Positions 53,901-62,790 of a stretch of 64,000 nt of DNA are shown here, in pieces. How positions within the stretch are numbered: position 1 is the first letter of the stretch; the number at the start of each line of letters is the position of its first letter. Position numbers and translations under genes: made by a program. This DNA comes from a virus: positions 18,870-82,869 of the IMG/VR virus record IMGVR_UViG_3300035204_001665; one strand, given 5' to 3'. The notes beneath the pieces were generated by a model. The model had not been told where the DNA came from. It searched no databases and worked only from the letters and a program-made list of their open reading frames with translations.

Positions 53901-55289
53901 TTAAAAATCAATAACTTGTCCATCGCACTCTTTCTTTAAGAACATTATTCCTCCCAAGCCTGATTTGTCTGAAGAATAATACGTCATATACATGTCTTTT
54001 TGTTGATTTAATGTTATTCTCACTGTTTCGCCGGGCTTATCTCCATTAGCTGCCGTAGGATCAGAGAGATTTAGTTTACCTCCCATATATTGATGGTTTT
54101 GGCACTGGTAATATAAAGTGTCTGGAGCATCATAAGGGACATTAAATATCAATCTCCCCTCTCCGTTACCTGTGTCTCTTACTAGCACTCCCGATGGGAA
54201 TATGTTTGTATTTGCTCCGCCCGAGTCAGTACTGATGTATAATGGGTGCCCGTCGTTTGAACTGCCGGTTTGACTAAAGCTGTAGGTATGACCCCTAGTT
54301 AAAGAAAGATCTAAGGACTGGTTTGATTCACCACTGACGACATAACCATTAGAACTCCCTGCGGTGGGATATGGGTGAGTATTGTCTTTTGCCGCAACGG
54401 TAATATACCATGGAAGATGGACCTGCGGAGATACGAATCTTTGCACATTAGTTGTGTATTCGTCAAACCCTTCCCAAGTTCCATCGCTACCGGTACTAAA
54501 TGTAAATTTATATCCGCTCCAATTAGCGTAAGAACCCCCACTCGGCCAAATTTGGTATGAGCCGCCGTCTCCACTTTGCAAATGAAAATTATACGAAGAG
54601 CCAGAGCTATTTAAAGTGAGGGGGTATCTATAAAATCCGTCAATATAAAATGCAGTATCTCCATTATCGTCTTGAACGTATACGTTTATATCTTCCTCAT
54701 GACAAGAATAGGCGGTAGGCTCTACGTAATATGTTGATGACGCGCTATATTCCGAGTACTGACTCGTCGTAGAATCAAGAGGCGGGACGGTTCCCTTGGG
54801 AAACTTTACCCTTACCAATTCATTAATTTCGAATTCTATATACGGATAAGCATGACCTTGATCATAGGATCCATCAGCTTGCAATATTGGTTTTTTTTGT
54901 AGACTAGTATGCTTTTCCCAGTAGTTACGGTAATGTGCTTGGAACGCTTCATCTTGTTTCACATCAAGTATATACTTCAGATAAGAAGGCATATCGTTTT
55001 CCTTATATCCATATGGGTAACTAGTCTTAATATTCTCCCATATCTCTTCAGCTTTTGTGTCCGTAAGCTCATCTGCTTTTTTGTATTTCCAAAACCTGTT
55101 TCCCTTTTCTTGGTATCCGTGATTTCTAGACTCTTTTGTGAACCCTACCTTTTCTACCCGAAGAAGCTTAATAGGCTTTAAAAAATATCTTGGGGTTGTA
55201 TCTCCATCTCTGTTTTCAGAATTAACATTAAAACATAATTGCACTTTGATTCTAAAAGCATAATTAACCCTATTGATAGATAAACTCAT
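53901..55289 (-). CDS. Virion protein with cupredoxin-like C-terminal domain
   Basis: 462 aa. The N-terminal ~190 residues are mixed and unrecognised. The middle is Tyr/Ser/Gly-rich beta ('SGSSYNFHLQSGDGGSYQIWPSGGS'). Residues ~310-415 look like a cupredoxin: 'RGHTYSF', H348 in 'DGHPLYIS', then 'YYQCQNHQYMGGKL' with C396-x2-H399-x2-M402. The order and the ~48-residue His-to-Cys spacing match type 1 copper sites. Many marine phage structural proteins carry such domains; metal binding here is unproven. The ATG overlaps the upstream stop as TAATG. Confidence 0.65.
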   Translation of the reverse strand: MSLSINRVNYAFRIKVQLCFNVNSENRDGDTTPRYFLKPIKLLRVEKVGFTKESRNHGYQEKGNRFWKYKKADELTDTKAEEIWENIKTSYPYGYKENDMPSYLKYILDVKQDEAFQAHYRNYWEKHTSLQKKPILQADGSYDQGHAYPYIEFEINELVRVKFPKGTVPPLDSTTSQYSEYSASSTYYVEPTAYSCHEEDINVYVQDDNGDTAFYIDGFYRYPLTLNSSGSSYNFHLQSGDGGSYQIWPSGGSYANWSGYKFTFSTGSDGTWEGFDEYTTNVQRFVSPQVHLPWYITVAAKDNTHPYPTAGSSNGYVVSGESNQSLDLSLTRGHTYSFSQTGSSNDGHPLYISTDSGGANTNIFPSGVLVRDTGNGEGRLIFNVPYDAPDTLYYQCQNHQYMGGKLNLSDPTAANGDKPGETVRITLNQQKDMYMTYYSSDKSGLGGIMFLKKECDGQVIDF

Positions 55290-56812
55290 TAGTAAGAACT
55301 CCCTCCCGTTGATGACGATGACGATGATGTTGTTGTCGTCGCATCAGTCGTAGATAAATCTGTATATTGTCTAGCCTTAGACGTATAAAGTGCATCATAA
55401 GCAGAATGTTCTAATGATCCCCCGTACAATTCAGAAGACCCATCGTAGTACATTGGGCTATCTGATGGATCCGTAGGAGTAACCTGTAACTTAGCCACCT
55501 GTTCGTTTCTTACGATTCCCAATCCGTCATATACATCTTGAGCAACTTTTTCTAACATTTTTTCATAACGAACGAACCCCTTGCTCTTATATTTATGCCC
55601 CTTATCTACTAAAATTTTATTTAATTTTTTATAAAAACGAGACTTAGCCTTATTTACTGCTATCCTTACTGAAGCTTGATAATCTGAGCTTACGCCCTCA
55701 CCTTCTTCGGTAAAGGATATATCAATGTCTTCGGCTTTGGAGGCATCTACAGGCACTACAGATATACCTCCATCAAAACCTATATATCTTGGGTTAGTTG
55801 ACCAAGTCTCTATGCTAAACGACGCACCGGAGGGTATAGTTCCGTCCCACATTCCGGTAAGCGCTTTATCTTTGTATTCCGGATAAGCATAATAAAACAC
55901 AGAATTTTCTATCCCCCAATCTTGTTGCTTCTTAATGAGTTCGGAAGAGTTAATTAAATTGTAGTTTATTTGAGTCTTAATTTGTTCGTTCTCAAGTATC
56001 TTAATAAATCTTGAAGAGATTGCATAGACCCCCGTGTTATTAACCAAGCCGATATTTCTATCGAAAAATGATACACCGGACGAATGAGACCCACTATGAC
56101 CGAGGCTCTCTACTAAGGCTGTACCAGTGACAACATAATTTCCCGCGCCTGAATAGTTCAAAACCTCATGAGGAGAAACCCATACTATGGTGCTGCCAGA
56201 GGGGGAAACGATAAAACTATTAGATGACTTATCGTATATTGTATGGGTTTCCCCGGTGCGTATAACAATTAAGTCATTAATAAAATCTAATTCTCTTGAA
56301 ACGAGTAATTTAGTATCGTGATTGTAAGGACCGAACTGAGTAGAGTCTACATAAATTTTATTCCAGAGACTTCCATAACGAGTGTTTGTAAAGATGAATT
56401 CATTTTTTGTTTTTAATATTTTATCTACTTGCTTCTTCCATGATTTTCTTAGGCTTTTATATCTATCTAATTCTTTTACTACAAACTTCCTAACTTCTCC
56501 CTCATATACGGCAAAGGCCTGTTTGATCTGAAATGACCTCGATACCTTCGTCCTATATTGTTTGGTTATATCATGGGGGACGTATTCCTCTGAGGTGTTT
56601 TCATCTAGCTCCTTGCTAAAATAGTACTTTTTACCCTTTTCAGTAAAATTTAAACTTAGTTGCTTACTATCCCTTTCTCTTATGTTCTCAGCCTCCAGAG
56701 TTCCGTCATTGTAAATTTTTACCCTCTTTCCGTCAGGAAGGTTGGTTGGCCCCAGAACCACAGGTTCCCTGTTATCTTCTGGAAGCGGGGATTGTTGGTA
56801 TTTCGTTGGCAT
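55289..56812 (-). CDS. Putative large virion structural protein
   Basis: 507 aa, unrecognised. The N-terminal ~190 residues are highly charged, helical and Lys/Tyr-rich. The middle is beta-rich with 'SPSGSTIVWVSPHEVLNYSGAGNYVVTG'. A helical basic segment follows ('VRIAVNKAKSRFYKKLNKIL'), ending in a Ser/Thr-rich low-complexity tail. AAGGAA precedes the ATG. It lies just downstream of the capsid terminator and is coupled to the cupredoxin-like protein, so the pair may form a virion appendage. Confidence 0.6.
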   Translation of the reverse strand: MPTKYQQSPLPEDNREPVVLGPTNLPDGKRVKIYNDGTLEAENIRERDSKQLSLNFTEKGKKYYFSKELDENTSEEYVPHDITKQYRTKVSRSFQIKQAFAVYEGEVRKFVVKELDRYKSLRKSWKKQVDKILKTKNEFIFTNTRYGSLWNKIYVDSTQFGPYNHDTKLLVSRELDFINDLIVIRTGETHTIYDKSSNSFIVSPSGSTIVWVSPHEVLNYSGAGNYVVTGTALVESLGHSGSHSSGVSFFDRNIGLVNNTGVYAISSRFIKILENEQIKTQINYNLINSSELIKKQQDWGIENSVFYYAYPEYKDKALTGMWDGTIPSGASFSIETWSTNPRYIGFDGGISVVPVDASKAEDIDISFTEEGEGVSSDYQASVRIAVNKAKSRFYKKLNKILVDKGHKYKSKGFVRYEKMLEKVAQDVYDGLGIVRNEQVAKLQVTPTDPSDSPMYYDGSSELYGGSLEHSAYDALYTSKARQYTDLSTTDATTTTSSSSSSTGGSSY

Positions 56813-56852
56813 TATTATTCCTTATATTATAACAGCCGAAGAATATAAAAGC

Positions 56853-56883
56853 AAAAAAAAACTCGGGGGAAACCCCCCGAGTT
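56853..56883 (-). terminator. Rho-independent terminator after the major capsid gene
   Basis: Minus-strand AACTCGGGGG, a short loop and CCCCCGAGTT followed by eight Ts; it starts about 20 bp after the capsid stop. It is the strongest hairpin in the window. Confidence 0.9.
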
Positions 56884-56902
56884 GTGTGAATATGAAGCTT
56901 GG

Positions 56903-58060
56903 TTAAACAACCATGCCGACGATTGCTCTCGCATCGATACAAACGCGACCCTCTTCTAGGAAACCGTAGAAGCCGGTCTTATCTGCTCTGGCAACCCACT
57001 GGTCGTCAGGCAGAACGGTGAACGTGCCACCGCTGTCCATTTGTTGAGCGACAGGCCTGATGAAGGCATCGCGCGAAGCGTCAAGACCGATGATCAGCTG
57101 ATCATCAGCATTTGCCCAAGTTCCGCCTTGAAGACCCGCAGTAGCACTGTGGGCGATATCAGCAGGAGCAGCACCGTTAGGTCCGAGCTTGTCGAACAAC
57201 TTGGTGTACTTCTGACCAACACCGAGCTCAAGAAGGTCGGTAAGTCTTACTCCCCAAAGCTCTTGCGTACCAGCAGCACGGAAGATATCTTCACGTACAG
57301 CGTCGGGCAAAGCGATACTGGACACCGTATTTGCACCGCTAGGTGAATCTTGGGTGTTCATTGGGTTATAAGCGAAACCGCGAACTTGCTCTTTGATCTC
57401 AGGGCTAACGAAAAGGTCAGTAAGACCATAAGCGTCAGCACCAGCAGGAGTGCCGTCCACCCAAGAAGCACTCAGTCTTCTCATGAGGGTAAGCATTCTG
57501 CTTAAGTCATCAACGATGAACTCAGTAGGATTACGACTGGACAAAATGTGTCCATTGTTTTTACCACTAGAGTTGCTAGATTCAGCATTCGCTAAGGCAC
57601 GAACAACAACTGCCCATGCGTTTCTTTCTTGTTTAACTAGAACCTCTTGAGCCATTCTCTCGAGGGTCTTGCTAACTACGTCCAAACGAGACTTGCGGGC
57701 CCACTTCTTCAACCAGCTAACAGCTGTGTCGATTCTGTAAGTCGCAATTTTCATTTCGGCTACGCCCTCGACTTGCGAGGTGGGCATGCCGCCAGCAATG
57801 TTTTGAGACCAAATGGTCACATAACCTTGGTTGTCATCGTAATAAAGGTCAAGCGGATAGCTCGGGGAATCATCCTCATCGAACAAGGTATCCGTATAGA
57901 ACATACCGGCAGTACCAGCATGAGCAATAACCTTTTGAATTACAGGACCAATAAATGCAGCGAACGCGGAAGCAGCCTCAGCGGACACGTTCTGATCTCT
58001 CGATCCGAGTGCCTTGATAAGCTCTACTTGTTCTGGAGTATTTTTTAATTTTAATTTCAT
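56903..58060 (-). CDS. Major capsid protein (HK97-like fold expected)
   Basis: 385 aa. Long N-terminal helix, then 'FYTDTLFDEDDSPSYPLDLYYDD' and 'YRIDTAVSWLKKWARKSRLDVVSKTLERMAQEVLVKQERNAWAVVV', the spine-helix arrangement of phage capsid proteins. A P-domain-like end is 'QWVARADKTGFYGFLEEGRVCIDARAIVGMVV'. Size, strong GGAG ribosome site, dedicated terminator and position after protease/scaffold and decoration genes all support it. The N-terminal ~30 residues may be a cleaved segment. No sequence search was possible. Confidence 0.82.
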   Translation of the reverse strand: MKLKLKNTPEQVELIKALGSRDQNVSAEAASAFAAFIGPVIQKVIAHAGTAGMFYTDTLFDEDDSPSYPLDLYYDDNQGYVTIWSQNIAGGMPTSQVEGVAEMKIATYRIDTAVSWLKKWARKSRLDVVSKTLERMAQEVLVKQERNAWAVVVRALANAESSNSSGKNNGHILSSRNPTEFIVDDLSRMLTLMRRLSASWVDGTPAGADAYGLTDLFVSPEIKEQVRGFAYNPMNTQDSPSGANTVSSIALPDAVREDIFRAAGTQELWGVRLTDLLELGVGQKYTKLFDKLGPNGAAPADIAHSATAGLQGGTWANADDQLIIGLDASRDAFIRPVAQQMDSGGTFTVLPDDQWVARADKTGFYGFLEEGRVCIDARAIVGMVV

Positions 58061-58083
58061 ACTTTTATTCTCCTATTAAATGT

Positions 58084-58704
58084 TTACAGACCTACTGTGT
58101 CCGATCCGTTATGGAATCCTCCATCGCAGTCGAGCTTGATAAGTACGTCTTTGTTAGTTGCGTCGTCCGCTGCGCCACCAATACAATAACCAACGTAACT
58201 TGGCTTTAGTGTACCGGGCACTTGTGCGTCCGTGTGAGTCATAATCGAGCCGTTGTCGCCAGCGTATAGCTTGACGCCCGGGCCTACGGCTACGCCGTGA
58301 CCTTGAGCAGTGTCGATTCCGTTTACGAGAACAATGCCTCTAGTCAATACGGGTACAGCTTGTCCGCTAAGAGATACTTGCATCTCATGAGCCTTCCGAG
58401 GATGCCAGATCAGCTTTTCGCCGTTCTCGTCATACTCTTTGACGTCATGCATAAGCATACCAAAGGCTGCGTCACCAGAACTGGTGAGTGCAACACGGGC
58501 TGTAACGGCGTAACGATCGGAAGTTGTATTCGCGTAACTATTATTAATAGATACAGCGTCTAGTTCCCAATCTGCCTTCCAGTCTTTCTTGGATGCAGTA
58601 CTTAGCTTGACCATAGCGCCCCTAGTTGCGTCTGAACCATCATACGCGAACATGTTGACTACGTCGTTCTCACTATATTGTCTAAATGGTTTTAATAATG
58701 CCAT
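58084..58704 (-). CDS. Putative capsid decoration or minor head protein
   Basis: 206 aa, beta-rich and Gly/Ala/Asp-rich ('GAMVKLSTASKKDWKADWELD', 'TRGIVLVNGIDTAQGHGVAVGPGVKLYAGDNG'). It sits between the protease/scaffold gene and the major capsid gene with a strong AGGAG ribosome site, the place of head-decoration proteins such as lambda gpD. No specific family was recognised. Confidence 0.6.
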   Translation of the reverse strand: MALLKPFRQYSENDVVNMFAYDGSDATRGAMVKLSTASKKDWKADWELDAVSINNSYANTTSDRYAVTARVALTSSGDAAFGMLMHDVKEYDENGEKLIWHPRKAHEMQVSLSGQAVPVLTRGIVLVNGIDTAQGHGVAVGPGVKLYAGDNGSIMTHTDAQVPGTLKPSYVGYCIGGAADDATNKDVLIKLDCDGGFHNGSDTVGL

Positions 58705-58738
58705 AATTTTTTTCTCCTATATAATGAATTGTTAAATT

Positions 58739-60268
58739 TTACTTTCTGTTAGTGTTAATATCGAATCCTTCGAGACTAAATGCAGAAGCGTACTTTTGGT
58801 ACAGCGTTTGCTCTGCTTCAGAACTTACAGGAATTTCTTCGCTGGTTTCTTCAGCATTGTCTACGACCTCGTCGACAACTTCTTTTGCTTCCTCTGAGGA
58901 TGCGATGACTTCTTCAGTCTTTTCCTCTACCTTTTCAGCAACAGGCTCTTCAACCTCTTCTGTCTTGGCTTCGGCTTCGACTTCAGCACTCTTTTGGGCA
59001 AGCGACTCTTTGTCCTTGTCTTTAAGAAGTACAGCCATCTTCTCCTGATAGGAAGAAAATGCTTCTTCGTCTAGTTCCTTAACGTCAGAGGCAATAAACT
59101 GACGATCTTCATCGGTCAGTTCGTATTTCTCATCCATTAGGGACATACGATTGTTAAATTTCTCTTCGGCTTCTTTTTCCGCCTTGGCTTTTTCAAGCGT
59201 TTCAAGGTTTGACTTAATCTCCGCCAACTCTTTAGCCATCTCGGACTGTTCCTTCGTAAGATCATCTGACTTTTCGTTAGCGGCTTTTAGAGCCTCTTCC
59301 GCCTCAGTCATCTCTTTCTGGTACTGCTCGGATGCCTTTTCGAGTTCACTTTGGATAAAGTCGGAAATCGAGGAAGCTGAAAGTTCCTGCAACGTCTCGT
59401 CGTTGATATCTTTAATGCTTTCGATCTTTTTCATAACTTTATTAATTTTTACATTGTTTTTGTTGTTTTGTGAACTATTATTTTGGTCTGATTGTTCTGT
59501 TTCATCAGGCTGTGTCGTCGTTCCCTTGTCCTCTTTAGCTAAAATGCCTTTGACATCCGCTGCAGGGGACTCTGTGAGACCAATCCCCAGAGGAACAACC
59601 CCTGCCACTACTTGACGGTAAATGTATTTGCCGTTGTCCAGCTTGCCAGTACCACCAAAAGACTTAAGATGCTCTTCCATTTCTTCTATTTTCGTTGCAT
59701 CTGTAATAAATTGTCCGTTTTCTATGTTCTTCTCTCCCTCGGGAAGAACTACTAAATTATAATCTGAGAACCCTAATTCCCAGCTAGCAGAAATTTTTCT
59801 ATAGCTGGAGCTAGTAGGGTCAGCCGCTTCTTCAATCAATTCCGCCAATCCGCTATTAGTCACCTTCCAAATAACTCCGCCCAAAGTCACATTAAACGGC
59901 TCGCTACCTTCTTTAACCTGTTCTTCCGTTAAAGGTCGATCTGTCCCGAAAGCACTAAATCCAGCGGTCAAGATTACACCGACCACTCTCTCTCTATTAT
60001 GTTCGACATTGATAGGTTTGTTAATAAAATTTTTATGCACTGCCACCGCCGTATCAGTATCAATTACATCGCCGTTTTTGTTTACTCTATTTGCTACAAA
60101 GGCATTAAATGCGACGGGAAGTAGATCAACGTCCTTCTCTATGTCGATATCTGGAACGAAATCGGCCAGATTCATCAACGTGGCCATGGCCAAATACTTA
60201 TCCTTTTCCTCAGCGATAAGGGGCTTTAAGGTAGAACTAAAAGCGGATGTATATTTGGAATCTTTCAT
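58739..60268 (-). CDS. Prohead protease fused to scaffold-like coiled coil
   Basis: 509 aa from the ATG at 60268, which overlaps the upstream stop as TAATG with GGAGG upstream; the longer reading from 60286 is less likely. The N-terminal ~235 residues match herpesvirus-type phage prohead proteases, with H90 in 'NVEHNRERVVGVI' and Ser160 or Ser162 in 'RKISASWELGF' as catalytic candidates. From ~260 on it is Gln/Asn- then Glu/Lys/Ala-rich coiled coil, typical of assembly scaffold. The enzyme would trim scaffold and capsid during head maturation. An internal in-frame start after the linker (Met near 59434, 'MKKIESIKDIND') could make scaffold alone, as in lambda C/Nu3. Confidence 0.82.
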   Translation of the reverse strand: MKDSKYTSAFSSTLKPLIAEEKDKYLAMATLMNLADFVPDIDIEKDVDLLPVAFNAFVANRVNKNGDVIDTDTAVAVHKNFINKPINVEHNRERVVGVILTAGFSAFGTDRPLTEEQVKEGSEPFNVTLGGVIWKVTNSGLAELIEEAADPTSSSYRKISASWELGFSDYNLVVLPEGEKNIENGQFITDATKIEEMEEHLKSFGGTGKLDNGKYIYRQVVAGVVPLGIGLTESPAADVKGILAKEDKGTTTQPDETEQSDQNNSSQNNKNNVKINKVMKKIESIKDINDETLQELSASSISDFIQSELEKASEQYQKEMTEAEEALKAANEKSDDLTKEQSEMAKELAEIKSNLETLEKAKAEKEAEEKFNNRMSLMDEKYELTDEDRQFIASDVKELDEEAFSSYQEKMAVLLKDKDKESLAQKSAEVEAEAKTEEVEEPVAEKVEEKTEEVIASSEEAKEVVDEVVDNAEETSEEIPVSSEAEQTLYQKYASAFSLEGFDINTNRK

Positions 60269-60561
60269 TATGCTTCGTCCCTCCAAATTACAGTGAGGTT
60301 AGCGTGGCTGATATGCATCTTGTGGCACTTTATTGGTACAGTTAAAGCAAGCGTGCTCTCTTTCGGAATAATTAGATCTCCGCCTAGTCCCGGATCAACG
60401 TTAGTGTCGAAACCTATACTTCGTGCTGAGTCGTCTGAGTTCATAACGGCCCATATATAAATTGTATTTCCATCGGGAGACGTATACTGCCCACCAGCGT
60501 TAGTTATCCCACTAGTAACTTTATTTGGGTAAAAATGTGAATTATTTGATCTTGTTGACAT
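60268..60561 (-). CDS. Small putative head or virion protein
   Basis: 97 aa from the ATG at 60561, chosen because AAGGAGG lies nine bases upstream; the longer frame to 60627 lies in the previous gene. Beta-rich ('GGQYTSPDGNTIYIWAVMNSDD', 'IIPKESTLALTVPIKCHKMHISHANLTVIW'). Coupled to the protease gene by TAATG. The small beta fold suggests a capsid accessory protein, but I do not recognise it. Confidence 0.6.
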   Translation of the reverse strand: MSTRSNNSHFYPNKVTSGITNAGGQYTSPDGNTIYIWAVMNSDDSARSIGFDTNVDPGLGGDLIIPKESTLALTVPIKCHKMHISHANLTVIWRDEA

Positions 60562-60949
60562 TATTTTCCTCCTTATTAGCGTACATGTTGTCTCGAAGTG
60601 GGTATAGTTTCGCAGCAATATTACCACAATTAGAACAAACGATATCTTGACTATGGTTTACTTCAGGAAAATACTTTGGCAAATCCCTTTGGTATTCGTT
60701 TGGGTCCCTAAGTTTGTGGTTATTCTGGTTAAATCGATTCGCACTGGCTCGAAATTCTTTTTTCTTTTCTTTTTCTGGGGTGCCTTTGTATTTTAGCGGC
60801 TCTTCATAATTGTCTCCGCACGATTCATGTACTAATTTCGCTGCGGTTGAGCCACAATGACCACATACGACATCGTAAGTCGCTCCTGCGCCCGCTTTTG
60901 CTTGATTGATCTTTTTACTAAAGTCTACGCTATAACTTGCATTTTCCAT
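60542..60949 (-). CDS. Double zinc-ribbon-like small protein
   Basis: 135 aa. Two near-identical motifs, 'VVCGHCGSTAAKLV' (~27) and 'IVCSNCGNIAAKLY' (~104), supply C-x2-C knuckles that could together bind one zinc. The middle is charged and helical. It overlaps the next gene by 20 bases. Zn-ribbon proteins of this size often contact nucleic acid or virion partners; function unknown. Confidence 0.65.
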   Translation of the reverse strand: MENASYSVDFSKKINQAKAGAGATYDVVCGHCGSTAAKLVHESCGDNYEEPLKYKGTPEKEKKKEFRASANRFNQNNHKLRDPNEYQRDLPKYFPEVNHSQDIVCSNCGNIAAKLYPLRDNMYANKEENNVNKIK

Positions 60950-60950
60950 T

Positions 60951-61454
60951 TTATACCCAAGTTTGCCAGTTTTCTATCTTTTTATATTCTTCCAAATATA
61001 GTTCATTTATGTTATTAAAGTTAGAGAGCTTGTATATCTCTAGATCTCTGGAGGCTAAGTCGAAATCCTCCTCTAAAGGCTCCCAACTAGCACTAATATC
61101 AATAAAATTATCTACCTTAATGACTTTTCCCTTTTTGGCTGTAGCCAAGTCGTCGCTTTTCATTCTTAAAAACATATTGACTCTAGCCATTGCCCAAAGA
61201 GACTTGTCGTCTTCCGGTACTTCTGCCCCTCGGTGATATACCTTTTTTAACTGAGCGAGAGTCACCTTTTTACGGGGGTACAATTTGTTGTGAGCTTTAG
61301 CCTTCTCTGCTAGGGCTTTAATTATACTATTAGACAATTCGATTGCCTCCTCTTCGCTCATTCGCTTTTCTGCCTGCTGATCCGCAGGAGACCTGTCTTC
61401 GTGAGGGGCTACGCCATCGCTAAATTCGAAGTTCTCAAATTCTAGTTTGTCCAT
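60951..61454 (-). CDS. Hypothetical protein, head gene cluster
   Basis: 167 aa from the ATG at 61454 (MDKLEFENFEF). A longer frame to 61502 would add a hydrophobic 16-residue stretch that overlaps a TATAAT-like sequence, so the shorter start is preferred, though its ribosome site is weak. Charged and helical, with 'MSEEEAIELSNSIIKALAEKAKAHNKL' and a Glu/Tyr-rich C-terminus. No family recognised. Confidence 0.55.
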   Translation of the reverse strand: MDKLEFENFEFSDGVAPHEDRSPADQQAEKRMSEEEAIELSNSIIKALAEKAKAHNKLYPRKKVTLAQLKKVYHRGAEVPEDDKSLWAMARVNMFLRMKSDDLATAKKGKVIKVDNFIDISASWEPLEEDFDLASRDLEIYKLSNFNNINELYLEEYKKIENWQTWV

Positions 61455-61546
61455 TTTTGCATCTACCGTAATTATTATAGTTCCTACCAATGAAAAATAC
61501 ACCTATTTTATTGATTTTAATTATTTAATTTATAAAAATTATACCT

Positions 61547-62086
61547 TTAGCTGTTCTTCCACTTTAAGAGATACACTAGATCTATTATAGTTTTATCTCC
61601 ATAGTAATTTTTTATATCGTCGACAGGGAAAACGAGCCAATGATATTGCTTCGTAAAATACTCACCATGGACCAAAACTATAGCTATGTCTACAGTTGCG
61701 TCCAGCTTTTCTATGTCATTTAGTTTAACTAACTCGAACCCATATTTTTCAATAATGTATCTTATCTCACTGGTCCAAGTTATAGCAATTGCTTCTGGGT
61801 CAAAGAAGGTTAATAGCCCCTTTAACTTCATTCCTCTTTTTTGGATCTGCTGAGAAATTTCTTTTCTTGGAGCGGGGTTCTTCGCGAAGACTACCCCTTC
61901 TCTTTTGTAAAATTCGTTGATGGCCTTTTCTAAAGCTATTGGTCCGCAGGCATAGTAATGTCTTTCATAAAAACCTTTCGAATTTTTTTGATATTGATTT
62001 TTGAAGACGCCACACCCGCTCAACAATAACGGAACCACACAAAGTACTAAAGATAGAGAGTAGGAAATAGTTCGCAGGATCTTCAC
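61547..62086 (-). CDS. Lipoprotein with C39-like cysteine peptidase fold
   Basis: 179 aa. A signal sequence with lipobox LLSGC places lipidated Cys25 at the mature end. 'YYACGPIALEKAI' (C47) and 'YHWLVFPVDD' (H149, D156) form a Cys-His-Asp set in the arrangement of C39/papain-like peptidases. Such a phage lipoprotein would sit in the host envelope. Possible roles are superinfection exclusion, envelope cleavage at lysis, or peptide processing; the sequence does not decide. A GGTGTACTATAGTATG stretch lies just upstream. Confidence 0.7.
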   Translation of the reverse strand: MKILRTISYSLSLVLCVVPLLLSGCGVFKNQYQKNSKGFYERHYYACGPIALEKAINEFYKREGVVFAKNPAPRKEISQQIQKRGMKLKGLLTFFDPEAIAITWTSEIRYIIEKYGFELVKLNDIEKLDATVDIAIVLVHGEYFTKQYHWLVFPVDDIKNYYGDKTIIDLVYLLKWKNS

Positions 62087-62089
62087 ATA

Positions 62090-62380
62090 CTATAGTACAC
62101 CTAAAAAATATAACAAATTTACTGCTAAACTTATTCCAAGTATGCTAGAGATAAAAATCCACAAATAAAAATAGACACTGAAAACGTGAGACCTTTGTTT
62201 CATTCTTTTTTTGTTGACTCTCACTTTGTCTTCGTTGGATATTTTTTGTTCTGAGAATTCTGAGCCGGGGATAATCCACCACACACCCTTTTTATCTTGA
62301 ATCGCCCAATCGACCTTTTGCTTTTCCCAATAGTATGCGTTCGGATCATCTAACATGACAAGTTTTTTTTTGTGATTCAT
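62090..62380 (-). CDS. Small single-span membrane protein
   Basis: 96 aa. Charged N-terminal ~60 residues including 'DPNAYYWEKQKVDWAIQDKKGVWWIIPG', a basic patch ('RVNKKRMKQRSH'), then a C-terminal hydrophobic segment (~66-96). Positive-inside rules put the N-terminus in the cytoplasm. It overlaps the upstream gene by 4 bp. No family recognised; near the lipoprotein and the membrane coiled-coil gene it could belong to a lysis or exclusion set. Confidence 0.6.
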   Translation of the reverse strand: MNHKKKLVMLDDPNAYYWEKQKVDWAIQDKKGVWWIIPGSEFSEQKISNEDKVRVNKKRMKQRSHVFSVYFYLWIFISSILGISLAVNLLYFLGVL

Positions 62381-62790
62381 GATCCAATAATTATTTTATC
62401 TACTTGTATTTCTGAGACCTCAGGTCCAGATTCGAGCTCCTTTTCTAATTGTTCTATGTCTTCTATCTCTGCTTCTAGCAACGCAACAACTTCGTCAGGA
62501 TCTGATCCATCTTTTAATAAGTTTATGCATTTTTCTAGTACCTGTGTATCAGCCAAAATTATCGATGTGTTTTTGTTGCCCATTGAAAGGTACTCTCCAT
62601 TAAAATTTTTGTCTTTTTCCTGATCTCTTTTTCTATACCCTTTGTCAAAACCTTTTTCTTTCCTATAACCTATTTCTCCTTGTATAAAAATTTTTTGTAT
62701 TTCCGGCTTATTCATTAGCCGAGTAAATAACATATTGTCCCAAAGCGGATTCGGGTTTTTATATAGATCCGCTGCCTTCTGTAGGTCCAT
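62377..62790 (-). CDS. Hypothetical acidic coiled-coil protein
   Basis: 137 aa from the ATG at 62790, preceded by GGAGG; the longer frame to 62862 lies inside the upstream gene. Early Lys/Arg-rich segment ('RKEKGFDKGYRKRDQEKD'), then an acidic helical C-terminus ('DEVVALLEAEIEDIEQLEKELE'). Starts 32 bp inside the upstream gene. Function unknown. Confidence 0.55.
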   Translation of the reverse strand: MDLQKAADLYKNPNPLWDNMLFTRLMNKPEIQKIFIQGEIGYRKEKGFDKGYRKRDQEKDKNFNGEYLSMGNKNTSIILADTQVLEKCINLLKDGSDPDEVVALLEAEIEDIEQLEKELESGPEVSEIQVDKIIIGS

